Below are positions 55,139-64,000 of a stretch of 64,000 bases of DNA, piece after piece. The position numbers and the translations under genes were made by a program. The stretch comes from Clostridium sp. 1001275B_160808_H3. Its GTDB lineage: Bacteria > Bacillota > Clostridia > Clostridiales > Clostridiaceae. The stretch is from contig NZ_JADNAT010000010.1 in assembly GCF_015550425.1 (NCBI RefSeq), positions 1 through 64,000 of the forward strand. Reading direction: 5' to 3'. A model generated the notes under the pieces. That model made no database searches, had not been told where the DNA came from, and saw nothing but the letters and a program-made list of their open reading frames with translations. The first letter of the stretch is position 1. Each line of letters opens with the position of its first letter.

Positions 55139-57091
55139 TTATTGATTCTTTATTTTTAATAGTTTTGTATTTAAAAGTCCTATATTAGAATTATTTAATA
55201 CTCTAGCAGTATTTTTCCTAGTATAAGCTTCTAATTTAACCATAAATTCATCTGGTTTAATTTCTTTATCATTTACCATCTTTAAGCCTTTTTCCCAAGA
55301 AGCTGTCAAAGATGGATTTAAAAGCGAAGGAATAGATACACTAATTGCTTCATAAATCATTTCTCCGAGTTCTGTTGGCGTTATAACTTGTGTTTTCTTA
55401 TTTGATTGTATGTATTCTATATTTATTAATTTCTTTAATATTTCTGCCCTAGTTGCTGAAGTCCCTATACCAGCGCCCTTTATATGCTCACGTAACTCTT
55501 CATCTTCTATTAGCTTCCCTGCATTTTCCATAGCAATTATCATAGAACCTGTTGTATATCTCTTTGGAGGAGATGTTTCTCCTTCCTTTATTTCTAACTC
55601 ATTTATATTTAATTTGGTTCCCTTTCTTAAATTTTCAGGGAAGGTCTCCTGTTCTTCATCTTTTTCATTTCCAAGGACAATTAAATATCCTTTATCAACA
55701 CATATCTTTTTATTTAAAATAAAGTTTTCATTACCAACTAAAATTGTAATAGACATTTTGCTATATTGAGCTGGAGGATAGAAAATAGATAAAAATCTTC
55801 TAAGTATAATATAATAAACTTGTTTGTCTAAGCTAGGCAGTTTACTTAAAGTGTCTCTTCCTTCCCCTGTTGGTATAATAGCATAGTGGTCTGTGATTTT
55901 ACTATCGTCTACATATTTACTTTTCATTATAGACTTTGGATAATCTTTTTCTAGTATTTCAGTTGTAATATTAGTTAATTCCTCTCCGATCGGCATATTT
56001 TTAAGTTTTATTATGTTACCTTTTATTCCTTTTGCAACTGCAGTAGATAGTACTCTTGCATCTGTTCTTGGATATGTAACCATCTTCTTCTCATACAACC
56101 CTTGAACTATTTTTAATGTTTCATCTGGGCTTATTTTGAACCTTTTTGTACATTCATTTTGTAGCTCTGCTAAGTTATATAAAAGCGGTGCATTCTTTTT
56201 TTCCTTTGTTTTTTTGACTTCCTTAACTGTTCCAAAACCTATATCTCTTAAATCCTTAATTAAGATTTCAGCATCTTCTTTCTTTTTGAATCCTACCTCA
56301 TTATAAAGTTTTGGAGATTCAAAATATGTAGATCCCTCTATTGCTTTCCAATCACCTTTTATAACGGCATCATCGTTATCTTTAATAAAGTCTCCAGATA
56401 TTTTATAAAAAGATGTCTTTCTAAAACTTCTTATTTCCCTTTCTCTTTCTACTACCATTCCAAGAACGCAAGTCATAACTCTTCCAACAGCTACTACTAC
56501 ATTCTTATCTTTTTTTAATACATTAGCTAGTGTCTTCCCATACATAAGAGTTAGCAGTCTTGAAAAGTTTATACCAAATATATAATCTTCCTTTGCTCTT
56601 AAATATGCTGAATGTGCTAATGAATCATATTCCGATAGTGGTTTTGCTTCTTTTATACCTCTTTTTATTTCTTCTTCCGTTTGAGAGTCAATCCAAACTC
56701 TTTTTTTTATCTTATTTGGTTTTCCAGCCATATCATCTACTAATCTATATATATATTCTCCCTCTCTTCCAGAGTCAGTACATACATATATGCTATCAAC
56801 ATCTTCTCTGTTCATCAAACTGCTGACGATATTAAACTGAGCTGAAGCTGAAGAAATAACTTCATATTTATACTCAGCAGGTAAAAAAGGTAAATCTCTC
56901 AAGTTCCAAAATTTTAATTTTTCGTCATAAGCTTCTGGATAACTCATGGTAACCATATGTCCTACACACCATGTAAAAATACTTCTTTCTCCCTCTATAT
57001 ATCCATTGCTTCTTTTCCCCTTAACATTAAGTAGCTTTACAAAATCCATAGCTACTGATGGTTTTTCTGCTATAAATAAAGTTTTCCCCAT
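55139..57091 (-). CDS. topB: DNA topoisomerase III
   Basis: A 650-residue type IA topoisomerase. The Toprim domain has LFIAEKPSVAMDF at the N-terminus and the acidic motif CTDSGREGEYIYR near residue 104, a variant of the usual TDPDREGE. The nucleophile is Tyr in VTYPRTDARVLS near 315. Other hallmarks are YPPAQYSKM and IGTSATRAEILKKLI near 548. It ends without C-terminal zinc ribbons, as in other Firmicute TopB proteins, and is slightly short. It relaxes and decatenates DNA. Confidence 0.93.
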   Translation of the reverse strand: MGKTLFIAEKPSVAMDFVKLLNVKGKRSNGYIEGERSIFTWCVGHMVTMSYPEAYDEKLKFWNLRDLPFLPAEYKYEVISSASAQFNIVSSLMNREDVDSIYVCTDSGREGEYIYRLVDDMAGKPNKIKKRVWIDSQTEEEIKRGIKEAKPLSEYDSLAHSAYLRAKEDYIFGINFSRLLTLMYGKTLANVLKKDKNVVVAVGRVMTCVLGMVVEREREIRSFRKTSFYKISGDFIKDNDDAVIKGDWKAIEGSTYFESPKLYNEVGFKKKEDAEILIKDLRDIGFGTVKEVKKTKEKKNAPLLYNLAELQNECTKRFKISPDETLKIVQGLYEKKMVTYPRTDARVLSTAVAKGIKGNIIKLKNMPIGEELTNITTEILEKDYPKSIMKSKYVDDSKITDHYAIIPTGEGRDTLSKLPSLDKQVYYIILRRFLSIFYPPAQYSKMSITILVGNENFILNKKICVDKGYLIVLGNEKDEEQETFPENLRKGTKLNINELEIKEGETSPPKRYTTGSMIIAMENAGKLIEDEELREHIKGAGIGTSATRAEILKKLINIEYIQSNKKTQVITPTELGEMIYEAISVSIPSLLNPSLTASWEKGLKMVNDKEIKPDEFMVKLEAYTRKNTARVLNNSNIGLLNTKLLKIKNQ

Positions 57092-57112
57092 AGAAACTTC
57101 CTTTCTAAATAA

Positions 57113-57138
57113 AATAAACCTTCAGAAGAAGGCTTATT
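57113..57138 (-). terminator. Terminator of the TspO-like gene
   Basis: AATAAACCTTC with GAAGGCTTATT (one wobble), loop AGAA, and T-rich on the minus strand. Confidence 0.65.
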
Positions 57139-57159
57139 TCTATTATACTACATATTAAA

Positions 57160-57762
57160 TTACATTTCATTAAGTAGCCAAATAAAATAATTTAAAACTC
57201 CTGCAAATACAAGCCATAACATATATGGAGTTAATAAAATTGCGGCTATCTTGTCTACTTTAATAAATTTTATAAATGTTATTATTACTAAAACAAATAA
57301 TATTATAATCCAGAAAAATGAAATTGCATATAATCTAAATGTAAAAAATATAAAACTCCACATCAAATTAAATATAAGTTGAACTAGGTAGAAAAAATAT
57401 GCTCCTTTATCATCAATTCCTTGCTTGTTTCTCATATATATTCTATAGGCAGCAATACCCATTAATATATATAATATACTCCATACTATTGGAAACACAA
57501 TAGCAGGTGGATTAAAAAATGGCTTTTTTAAAGTTTCATATGTAGTCATAGAATTTTTATTAAGATATCCTACAATAAATCCAGATACTACTGGTATTAG
57601 TATATTAATTATTAAAGGTATTAATTTAAATTCACCATTTACTTTAAATATATTTAAACTTTTATGTTTTTTATGAGTTTTTTTATGTTTTATTTTCTTA
57701 GGCTTTTTAATATCTTTTTTACTAGGTTTTATTTTATTAAGTTTCTTTTCCTTATTCTTCAT
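57160..57762 (-). CDS. TspO/MBR family protein with Lys-rich N-terminal extension
   Basis: A 200-residue protein with five membrane segments of the TspO family: PFFNPPAIVFPIVWSILYILMGIAAY near residue 82, QLIFNLMWSFIFF near 128, and LLTPYMLWLVFAGVLNYFIWLLN at the end. The N-terminal 35 residues form an unusual, almost purely basic tail (KKDIKKPKKIKHKKTHKKHK), absent from typical 155-residue TspO. TspO proteins bind porphyrins and other hydrophobic ligands. The tail probably contacts lipid headgroups or nucleic acid, which is inference. Confidence 0.85.
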   Translation of the reverse strand: MKNKEKKLNKIKPSKKDIKKPKKIKHKKTHKKHKSLNIFKVNGEFKLIPLIINILIPVVSGFIVGYLNKNSMTTYETLKKPFFNPPAIVFPIVWSILYILMGIAAYRIYMRNKQGIDDKGAYFFYLVQLIFNLMWSFIFFTFRLYAISFFWIIILFVLVIITFIKFIKVDKIAAILLTPYMLWLVFAGVLNYFIWLLNEM

Positions 57763-57822
57763 TTAATGCACCTCTATATAATATTCATTATTATATATGC
57801 ATTAGTATTTTAATTTATGAAA

Positions 57823-59823
57823 TTAAAAATATATATCTGAGAACTCTATATCTATTTTTTCTTGTAATTCATTTATCTCTACATTATTATTTAGTAATAC
57901 AATTTCTCCTTTAATATTATTATCATATGGTAATGTTATTTTAAATATATTACCATATTTCATACCTGCATTAATTGTTATTTCTCCATTATGTAATTCT
58001 ACTAGTCCCTTAGTTAAAAATAATCCTAAGCCACTTCCTTCTGAAGGTCTATTTAATGATGTATTTACTTTTGTGAACTTGTCAAATATAACCTTTCTCT
58101 TATCTTCAGGAATAGCTTCCGCATCATTTATAACTTCTATAACTATATTCTCTTTATTTTCTATTTTTACCATGACATATATATTACCTTTATATTTACC
58201 ATATTTTAAGGAATTGGATAGAATATTCAACATTATTCTCTCTATATAATTTTTATCACAATAAAAATATATCTCTTCATATTGAGGATCAAAAGTTAAC
58301 TTTGTTTCTCTAAGATTCATATAAAAATTACATGACAAAACTACATTTTCTATTATATCTACGATATTGTAGATCCTTTTATCAATTTCTAAAAATCCTT
58401 CTGAAAGCTTATTACTATCTATAAAATTATTAATAGTTCTAATTAATCTTAAACAATTTTGTTTTATTATATTATTATTTCTATTGATTTTTTCCACTTC
58501 ACAATTTTTTAAATACATATCGTTCAATTGAAGTGCAGAGTAAATAACATTTATAGGAGTTCTTAATTCATGTGATATATTAGAATAAAATTCATCCTTA
58601 ATATTTTCATCATTAATTTTCTTCTCAAGTTTTAAAATCTCATCTCTTTGCTTTACTAATTTAGTTGCATCATTAAATAATAATATTTTTTTATTATCAT
58701 AAATTTTAACCAAGCTAACTTCTAAATCTTTAATTTCTCCATATTCATCTTGTATACTTACCTCTGCTGAAAAATCATTTATCTCATAATCATCAGGATA
58801 TTCTACACCTATAATTTCATTTAATAAATAATTTAGTTTTAAATTATTTTTATTACGTGTTATTTCAATTGGTACATTATAATACACATCATTATAATTA
58901 TTGGAGTAAATCATTATATCATTTTCAAAAAGCAACAAACCATCTGAAAAAGCTTTGACAACATCGTAATATCTTTTTTCACTCTTTTCTAAAAGCAAGT
59001 TTAATTCTTTTAATTCTTTTTCTCTTCTTTTTAAATTTTTATGTAAATTAGTCTCAATTTTTCTTACTCTATTTAAACTTTCATAAGCACTTGAATACGC
59101 ATTAAATAACAAAGTTTCTTCAAACTTCTCATAAACTAAAAAATACGCTAATAATTTTGTAATCCATATAAAAGAAGTTAAATTTGCATCTAATAATGGC
59201 ATAAGTACAATAAAGCTATCACTTATTATTAATAAGATACTAGTATATATAATCCATTTATTTTCCCTATAATTATCTAGTTCCTTATATTGATGTAATA
59301 TAACACCAAATAAAATAAGTAATATAATTTGATTTATAATAAAGTGATTATATATATTAGTTAAATAAATTAATCCATTGAATCCTCTTAATGAAATCAT
59401 ATAAACGATAGGTATAACTATAATAAAAATCAAGTTTTGTATTTTGGGAGAATATCTTTTCTTATATAAAATTATGCTTGATATTATATTTATTAGCTCC
59501 AAACATGTAATAAATCCTATGAAAGACATAGCAAGTCCAAATTTTTCTTTTTGCCATAAATACTCTAGATCTATAAACCTTAATATAGCTATATAAAAAT
59601 AACCAACTCCAATGTATTTTAACAGCCCTAAATCCTTCTTATTTACTTTTACGGCACTTAATATAAATATTAGTATGGATATAGCAAAACAAAGTAGTCT
59701 AATTATAAATATATATTCATTTGACATTTTGAAAACCCTATTGATAATGATCAGCATTACAAGTACAGGTATAAATATATTAGACATCAATCCTTTATGT
59801 CTATATTTTTTTTCACTTAACAT
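57823..59823 (-). CDS. Membrane sensor histidine kinase with degenerate G1 box
   Basis: A 666-residue kinase. About eight N-terminal membrane segments (residues 12-250) resemble a MASE3-type sensor. A coiled coil (NRVRKIETNLHKNLKRREKELKELN) and a PAS-like domain (about 285-400) follow. The H-box is YSNISHELRTPINVI near 418, the N-box ERIMLNILSNSLKYG near 535. The G1 box reads VINDAEAIPED instead of the usual DxGxG, while the G2 box GSGLGLFLTKGL is intact. No response regulator gene is adjacent. It lies 18 nt downstream of a paralogous kinase gene. Confidence 0.85.
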   Translation of the reverse strand: MLSEKKYRHKGLMSNIFIPVLVMLIIINRVFKMSNEYIFIIRLLCFAISILIFILSAVKVNKKDLGLLKYIGVGYFYIAILRFIDLEYLWQKEKFGLAMSFIGFITCLELINIISSIILYKKRYSPKIQNLIFIIVIPIVYMISLRGFNGLIYLTNIYNHFIINQIILLILFGVILHQYKELDNYRENKWIIYTSILLIISDSFIVLMPLLDANLTSFIWITKLLAYFLVYEKFEETLLFNAYSSAYESLNRVRKIETNLHKNLKRREKELKELNLLLEKSEKRYYDVVKAFSDGLLLFENDIMIYSNNYNDVYYNVPIEITRNKNNLKLNYLLNEIIGVEYPDDYEINDFSAEVSIQDEYGEIKDLEVSLVKIYDNKKILLFNDATKLVKQRDEILKLEKKINDENIKDEFYSNISHELRTPINVIYSALQLNDMYLKNCEVEKINRNNNIIKQNCLRLIRTINNFIDSNKLSEGFLEIDKRIYNIVDIIENVVLSCNFYMNLRETKLTFDPQYEEIYFYCDKNYIERIMLNILSNSLKYGKYKGNIYVMVKIENKENIVIEVINDAEAIPEDKRKVIFDKFTKVNTSLNRPSEGSGLGLFLTKGLVELHNGEITINAGMKYGNIFKITLPYDNNIKGEIVLLNNNVEINELQEKIDIEFSDIYF

Positions 59824-59841
59824 CTATCTTCCAATCACCCT

Positions 59842-61761
59842 TCATTTATATAGCTTAATTATAAAAGTAGTTCCTTTACCTACATCACTAATTATTTCTA
59901 TATCTCCATTTTGAGCTTTAATTAAATTATATACAACAAAAAGACCTACTCCGAAACCTGTTGAGTTATTATTTTTTATTCTGTCCTCAACCTCATATTT
60001 ATTAAAGGCTTTTTTTATAAATTCTTTGCTCATACCTATCCCAGTATCTCCTACCTCTATAAGTACTGCATCTTTTGAATTCTTTATATTTATAAATATA
60101 GTTCCATCCTCATCAGTAAATTTTAATGAGTTTGATATTAAATTTAATATCACTCTTTCCATCATCTCTTTGTCGAAATAAACATATATCTCTTCTTCAT
60201 CAGTATCAAAAAGAATATTTATTCCATTACTCTTTATATGTGCAAAAAGGGAATTTATATAATCCTCAACAAACTCTACAATGTTATCTAAAACTAAATT
60301 AGCATCTAAATTTTCCGAATCTATTTTACTTGTATCTATAAGATTATTAGTAAATTTAGTAAGCATAAAACAATTTTGCTTACTTACTTCATTATAAAAA
60401 TTTATTTTTTCTATATCATTATTTTCAATTAATATTTTTTCTAATTGTATTGCTGAATATATTACGCTTATAGGTATTTTTAAATCATGAGAAATACTTG
60501 ATAAAAAGTTTCTTTTTATTTCTTCTTTCATTTTTATGCTCTCTAATTCTTCTTTCATAGATACAAGTTTTATTTCTTCAGTTAAATCTTTCAATAATAA
60601 TATACATTCTGATTCTTCACCATTTAAAGAAAAGAATCTAACTTCTATTTTCTTATCATCTTTATCTATTGTCGTAGAATAGGAACCTTTATTTATATCA
60701 ACCACTTTTTTTCTTATATCAACATCAAAATTTATATAGTTATCTATTCTTCTATTTACAACTGCTCTTAAATTTTCTTTTTCTATTAGATTTAAAAAAT
60801 TTGAATTACAATAAGATATCCTAAGATTATTATTTACTATTACTATAGGATCAGGTAAACAACCTAAAAAGCTCTTATATACTAATTGTCTCTCCTTTAA
60901 CTTTCTATAAGCTTCTTCTAGTTTATAGTTACTTTGTATTATTTCTTTATTTATCTCTTCTAATTTTTTATTTGTATTAACTGTTTCTTTAAACATAAAA
61001 TTATAATTTTCCTTTGATATATTAACTATAATAAACAAGATAGTCGCTGTATAAACTAACATTTTTATCATCATAACTATATCAACAAGAAAATAGGTGT
61101 CTGTATATTTAACAAAAATCCTAATAAAAAAGTATATCATCATAATATTTATATTTAACTTTAGTAAATCTATCTTTTTATTAAAGCTTTCATTATTTAT
61201 ATTAATATATCTATATGTTCCTATTAAAAGTACTATGGTTGAAATTATATATAATAAATATATAAAATTTTTATCTATAACATTGTTTGTCAAACTAAAA
61301 AATGAAATAATTCCAAATAATGCTATATATTCTAAGTAAATTTTTTTACCAACTACAGTTACATTTTTATATTTTGCTATTATATAATATAGCATTACTG
61401 TATTAATAATTTGAAATTCATCACATTTACTATATCCAAGCTTGGTAAGAAATATTTTTATTCCTTGAAATTGATTTTCCGGAGTTAAAAACACCATGAA
61501 AACTATACATATTGTAAAAAGAAATATTTGCAGTATCCCATATATATCTTTTTTAGTTAAATTCTTTAAGTGTATTGTAAACATTAGTAAAATCATAACT
61601 ATTATTATCTTAAAGATTTGTACAATATCATTTATAGCCATAAAATCATACATTAAAGCAATCTGGTGCATACTAAAGAAAATTAAGCTTATTAATATAT
61701 ATGATAATAATTTTTTCATATCAATATAATAAATTTTCATTCTAAAATTATTATAATCCAC
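59842..61761 (-). CDS. Membrane sensor histidine kinase
   Basis: A 639-residue paralogue of the kinase encoded next to it. About eight membrane segments (residues 18-255) are followed by a coiled coil, a PAS-like domain (about 300-395) and the kinase core. The H-box is SSISHDLKIPISVI near 432, a variant of HELRTP. N-box RVILNLISNSLKF, G1 box VGDTGIGMS and G2 box GFGVGLFVVYNLI are intact. The start is GTG 61761, preceded by GAGGAG seven bases away; a methionine seven codons later lacks a good site. No partner response regulator is in the window. Confidence 0.87.
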   Translation of the reverse strand: MDYNNFRMKIYYIDMKKLLSYILISLIFFSMHQIALMYDFMAINDIVQIFKIIIVMILLMFTIHLKNLTKKDIYGILQIFLFTICIVFMVFLTPENQFQGIKIFLTKLGYSKCDEFQIINTVMLYYIIAKYKNVTVVGKKIYLEYIALFGIISFFSLTNNVIDKNFIYLLYIISTIVLLIGTYRYININNESFNKKIDLLKLNINIMMIYFFIRIFVKYTDTYFLVDIVMMIKMLVYTATILFIIVNISKENYNFMFKETVNTNKKLEEINKEIIQSNYKLEEAYRKLKERQLVYKSFLGCLPDPIVIVNNNLRISYCNSNFLNLIEKENLRAVVNRRIDNYINFDVDIRKKVVDINKGSYSTTIDKDDKKIEVRFFSLNGEESECILLLKDLTEEIKLVSMKEELESIKMKEEIKRNFLSSISHDLKIPISVIYSAIQLEKILIENNDIEKINFYNEVSKQNCFMLTKFTNNLIDTSKIDSENLDANLVLDNIVEFVEDYINSLFAHIKSNGINILFDTDEEEIYVYFDKEMMERVILNLISNSLKFTDEDGTIFINIKNSKDAVLIEVGDTGIGMSKEFIKKAFNKYEVEDRIKNNNSTGFGVGLFVVYNLIKAQNGDIEIISDVGKGTTFIIKLYK

Positions 61762-61864
61762 ATTATTTCTCCTCACTAGTAATTATTACTACATAATTTT
61801 ACATCATTTCCTTTTATATGTGAATAATTTTAGAAATTTTTGTAGATATTTTATTTTTAATATT

Positions 61865-62782
61865 CTATTTCTCTATCCATTTTATTATATCACTAATAAC
61901 TTCATCCTTATTTACTTCATTTAGCATCTCGTGCCTTCCATCTTTATATAACTTATAACTAATGTCTTTTACTCCTATATTTTTATATACTTCATAAAGA
62001 TTAATTATTCCTTTTCCAAAATAACCAACAGGATCTCTATCTCCTGCAAAAATATAAATGGGAATGTCTAAATCCTTTACTTTTTCTATATTTTCATTTT
62101 TATGTATATCCCATAATCCGTTTATTAAATCATAGTAAAAAGGAGTTGGATATATAAATCCACAATACTTATCATTTATATACTTATCTACTTCATTTTC
62201 ATCCGAACAAAGCCAATCAAAATTAGTTCTTGGATTTTTTACACTTTTATTAAACCCTCCAAAGGATAGCCTATCCATCAAGCGACTTCTTTTATCATTT
62301 CCTTTAATCAACATTTCCATTTTAGAAACAGCTAATCCTAATTTAGTAAATATCTTTGGTTTCCCATTACTTCCAGATAAAATAAGAGCATCAATAGTAT
62401 ATCCATACATTTGTATATATCTTTGACTTAAGAAAGATCCCATGCTATGGCCAAATAATATTAATGGTATCTCTTTATTTTCATTTTTAATAATATCATT
62501 TAATATTTTTATATCATCAATCATTGAGTAAAATCTATTTTCTTTACTTATAAAACCTAGTTCACTTAAGCTCTTTGCACTTTTTCCATGCCCACTATGA
62601 TCATGAGCATAAACTACATATCCCTCTTTAACAAGTCTATTTGCAAAATAGTCATATCTCCCAGCCCATTCTGACATTCCATGAACTATTTGAATAACAG
62701 CTTTAGGCTTGCTTGAATTATCACTCCATTTATAGCAACTAATATCCATTCCTTCTTTATTCTTAAAAACAAAATTGTCCAT
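61865..62782 (-). CDS. Alpha/beta hydrolase, lysophospholipase-like
   Basis: A 305-residue serine hydrolase similar to monoacylglycerol lipase/lysophospholipase L2. The oxyanion region VIQIVHGMSEWAGRYDYFA near residue 30, YAHDHSGHGKS near 58, the nucleophile elbow GHSMGSF near 112, the Asp in FAGDRDPVG near 245 and the His in KDGRHEMLNE near 280 form the usual triad. No signal peptide is seen. GGAGGAAG lies before ATG 62782. Confidence 0.88.
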   Translation of the reverse strand: MDNFVFKNKEGMDISCYKWSDNSSKPKAVIQIVHGMSEWAGRYDYFANRLVKEGYVVYAHDHSGHGKSAKSLSELGFISKENRFYSMIDDIKILNDIIKNENKEIPLILFGHSMGSFLSQRYIQMYGYTIDALILSGSNGKPKIFTKLGLAVSKMEMLIKGNDKRSRLMDRLSFGGFNKSVKNPRTNFDWLCSDENEVDKYINDKYCGFIYPTPFYYDLINGLWDIHKNENIEKVKDLDIPIYIFAGDRDPVGYFGKGIINLYEVYKNIGVKDISYKLYKDGRHEMLNEVNKDEVISDIIKWIEK

Positions 62783-62860
62783 AACACTTCCTCCATTCTT
62801 TCATTTATCATATTTTCTCTTTTTTATCACCTATCAAACTTCAATAATTAATAAAATCTT

Positions 62861-62901
62861 ATCATAACTTTATTTGTAAGTATATAAAGTTATGATATAC
62901 T
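62861..62901 (+). promoter_or_regulatory. murT promoter within a 13-bp perfect inverted repeat
   Basis: TTGTAA (62874-62879), 16 bp, TATACT (62896-62901) with TG before the -10. ATCATAACTTTAT (62861-62873) and ATAAAGTTATGAT (62884-62896) are exact inverted copies with a 10-bp spacer that contains the -35. No T-run follows, so this is more like an operator than a terminator. Confidence 0.55.
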
Positions 62902-62985
62902 ATTCATAGTCAAAATCAAAATTTATTATTATTTGATTATCTATTAATATTATTGTATATAATATTTGATAAGTATTATAAGGTG

Positions 62986-64000
62986 GTGAAAAAGATTAGT
63001 ATTAAATCAATAATAAGCATTATAGCTTCAAAAATTACAATTTTTCTAACAAAAACAATACTAAAAGGGGGAACAACATTCCCTGGAAAAGTGGCCTTAA
63101 AAATAGATAGAAATATACTTTCAAAAGTGTCAAAAGGCTACAAAGTAGTTTTAATCACAGGTACTAATGGTAAAACTACTACAACTAGCATGATTTATAA
63201 CATTATAAAAGAAAGCGGAAAGAAAGTTATTACTAATAATACTGGTGCAAACCTTTTTCCTGGAATAGTTACAACCTTCATTGATAACTACAAGTTCTTT
63301 AATAAAATCGAGGATTCTTATGCAGTTATAGAAGTTGATGAAGCTAACTTAAAATATATAACTAAATATATTAATCCAGAAATAATAACTGTAACAAACC
63401 TTTTTAGAGATCAGCTAGATAGATATGGTGAAGTTTACACTACTCTATCAAAGATATTAGAAGGAATACATCTTTCTCCTAATACTACTTTAGTCTTAAA
63501 TGGAGATGAATCTCTCCTAGGTAAATTAGATCTTCCAAATAAAACTGTATTTTATGGTTTTAACGCAAGCATAGGAGATAATAAAGATATAGAAATAAAT
63601 GCCGATGCTAAGTTCTGCAAATTCTGTAAGTCTCCTTATGAATATAATCATATTACATATAATCATTTAGGTGACTTCTACTGTACAGGCTGTGGATTTA
63701 AAAGAGCTCCTTTAGAATATGCAGTAAATGAAGTCTTAGAATTAACACCAGATAGTTCAACTGTGAAACTTAATGATTTAGAAGTTACTATAAGCCAGTC
63801 AGGTGCTTATAACATTTATAATGGTCTTTGTGCTTATGCTGTAACTAAAGAACTTGGAATAAATGATAATTCAATAAAAAAATCATTGCAAAACCAAGAT
63901 TCTAGTTTTGGAAGACAAGAAGCATTAAACATTGAAGGTAAGGATGTAAAAATTATTTTAGTTAAAAATCCTGCTGGATATAATCAAGCTTTAGATACAC
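62986..64000 (+). CDS. murT: Lipid II isoglutaminyl synthase, MurT subunit (3' end outside window)
   Basis: At least 338 residues of a Mur-ligase-like protein that, with GatD, amidates the D-Glu of lipid II. The ATP-binding loop TGTNGKTTTTSM lies near residue 58, and the MurT-specific four-cysteine zinc ribbon appears as CKFC near 211 and CTGC near 231. FPGKVALKIDRNIL near the N-terminus also fits. Start choice is unclear: GTG 62986 and GTG 62983 both follow an AAGG too closely, and no ATG is available in frame before the conserved region. The frame is open to the window end; gatD should follow. Confidence 0.9.
   Translation, partial: MKKISIKSIISIIASKITIFLTKTILKGGTTFPGKVALKIDRNILSKVSKGYKVVLITGTNGKTTTTSMIYNIIKESGKKVITNNTGANLFPGIVTTFIDNYKFFNKIEDSYAVIEVDEANLKYITKYINPEIITVTNLFRDQLDRYGEVYTTLSKILEGIHLSPNTTLVLNGDESLLGKLDLPNKTVFYGFNASIGDNKDIEINADAKFCKFCKSPYEYNHITYNHLGDFYCTGCGFKRAPLEYAVNEVLELTPDSSTVKLNDLEVTISQSGAYNIYNGLCAYAVTKELGINDNSIKKSLQNQDSSFGRQEALNIEGKDVKIILVKNPAGYNQALDT

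Overview
The window is AT-rich (long A/T-only stretches between genes) and reads as part of the chromosome of a spore-forming Firmicute of the class Clostridia, most likely Clostridium sensu stricto. The support is: a 45-residue six-cysteine SCIFF peptide next to its radical SAM maturase; sporulation gene yunB; YmaF; LrgAB; MurT; PyrR-type leader RNAs; strong GGAGG ribosome binding sites; and compact A/T-rich promoters. The species cannot be named from this sequence alone. No rRNA, tRNA or CRISPR array was seen.

Layout. 0.4-2.7 kb: an ABC exporter pair. 2.7-10.2 kb (minus strand): an EEP-family hydrolase, a vitamin B6 salvage pair (pyridoxal kinase and ECF S component), htpG, an Orn/Lys/Arg-decarboxylase-like enzyme and an M16 peptidase, with a small membrane protein on the plus strand. 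10.3-11.9 kb: the SCIFF ribosomal peptide and its maturase. 12-17.1 kb: two tandem galactose-binding-protein-like genes and the K+ uptake pair ktrA-ktrB. Between the two binding-protein genes lies a decayed duplicate of the ktrA 3' end. 17.5-21.2 kb: a small integrative element inserted at the 3' end of yebC. 21.2-25.1 kb: yebC, then an operon of nucleotidyltransferase, MocR regulator and yigZ. 25.2-34.8 kb: hflX with a JAMM-like N-terminus, hpt, yunB, a class A PBP and an alanine:cation symporter. 35-41.4 kb: a ytxH/ytxG-like pair and the pyrBICFKD operon. 41.5-44.2 kb: two probable late-sporulation genes (a Gln-rich repeat protein and YmaF) and two tandem small secreted paralogues. 44.3-64 kb: a beta-lactamase-like protein lacking its serine, phosphofructokinase, uppP, a TPR protein, an SsuABC-like transporter, lrgAB, topB, tspO, two orphan membrane histidine kinases, a lysophospholipase-like hydrolase and the start of murT, which runs off the end.

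How parts fit together. The most distinctive region is the 3.7-kb element. A tyrosine recombinase lies beside an intact yebC 3' end, and a second 52/55-identical copy of that 3' end, followed by a terminator, lies 3.7 kb away. Between them are a winged-helix protein, a 41-residue protein and a DUF262 protein, a domain found in several anti-phage systems. The vitamin B6 pair and the MocR operon share an identical palindrome, ATTGTA-N4-TACAAT, although they are 20 kb apart, suggesting a local PLP-sensing regulon. The pyrimidine operon appears to have two PyrR-binding RNA elements: one is part of an attenuator, the other overlaps the pyrB ribosome binding site. The SCIFF gene and its maturase are separated by a terminator-like hairpin that would keep maturase expression below that of the peptide.
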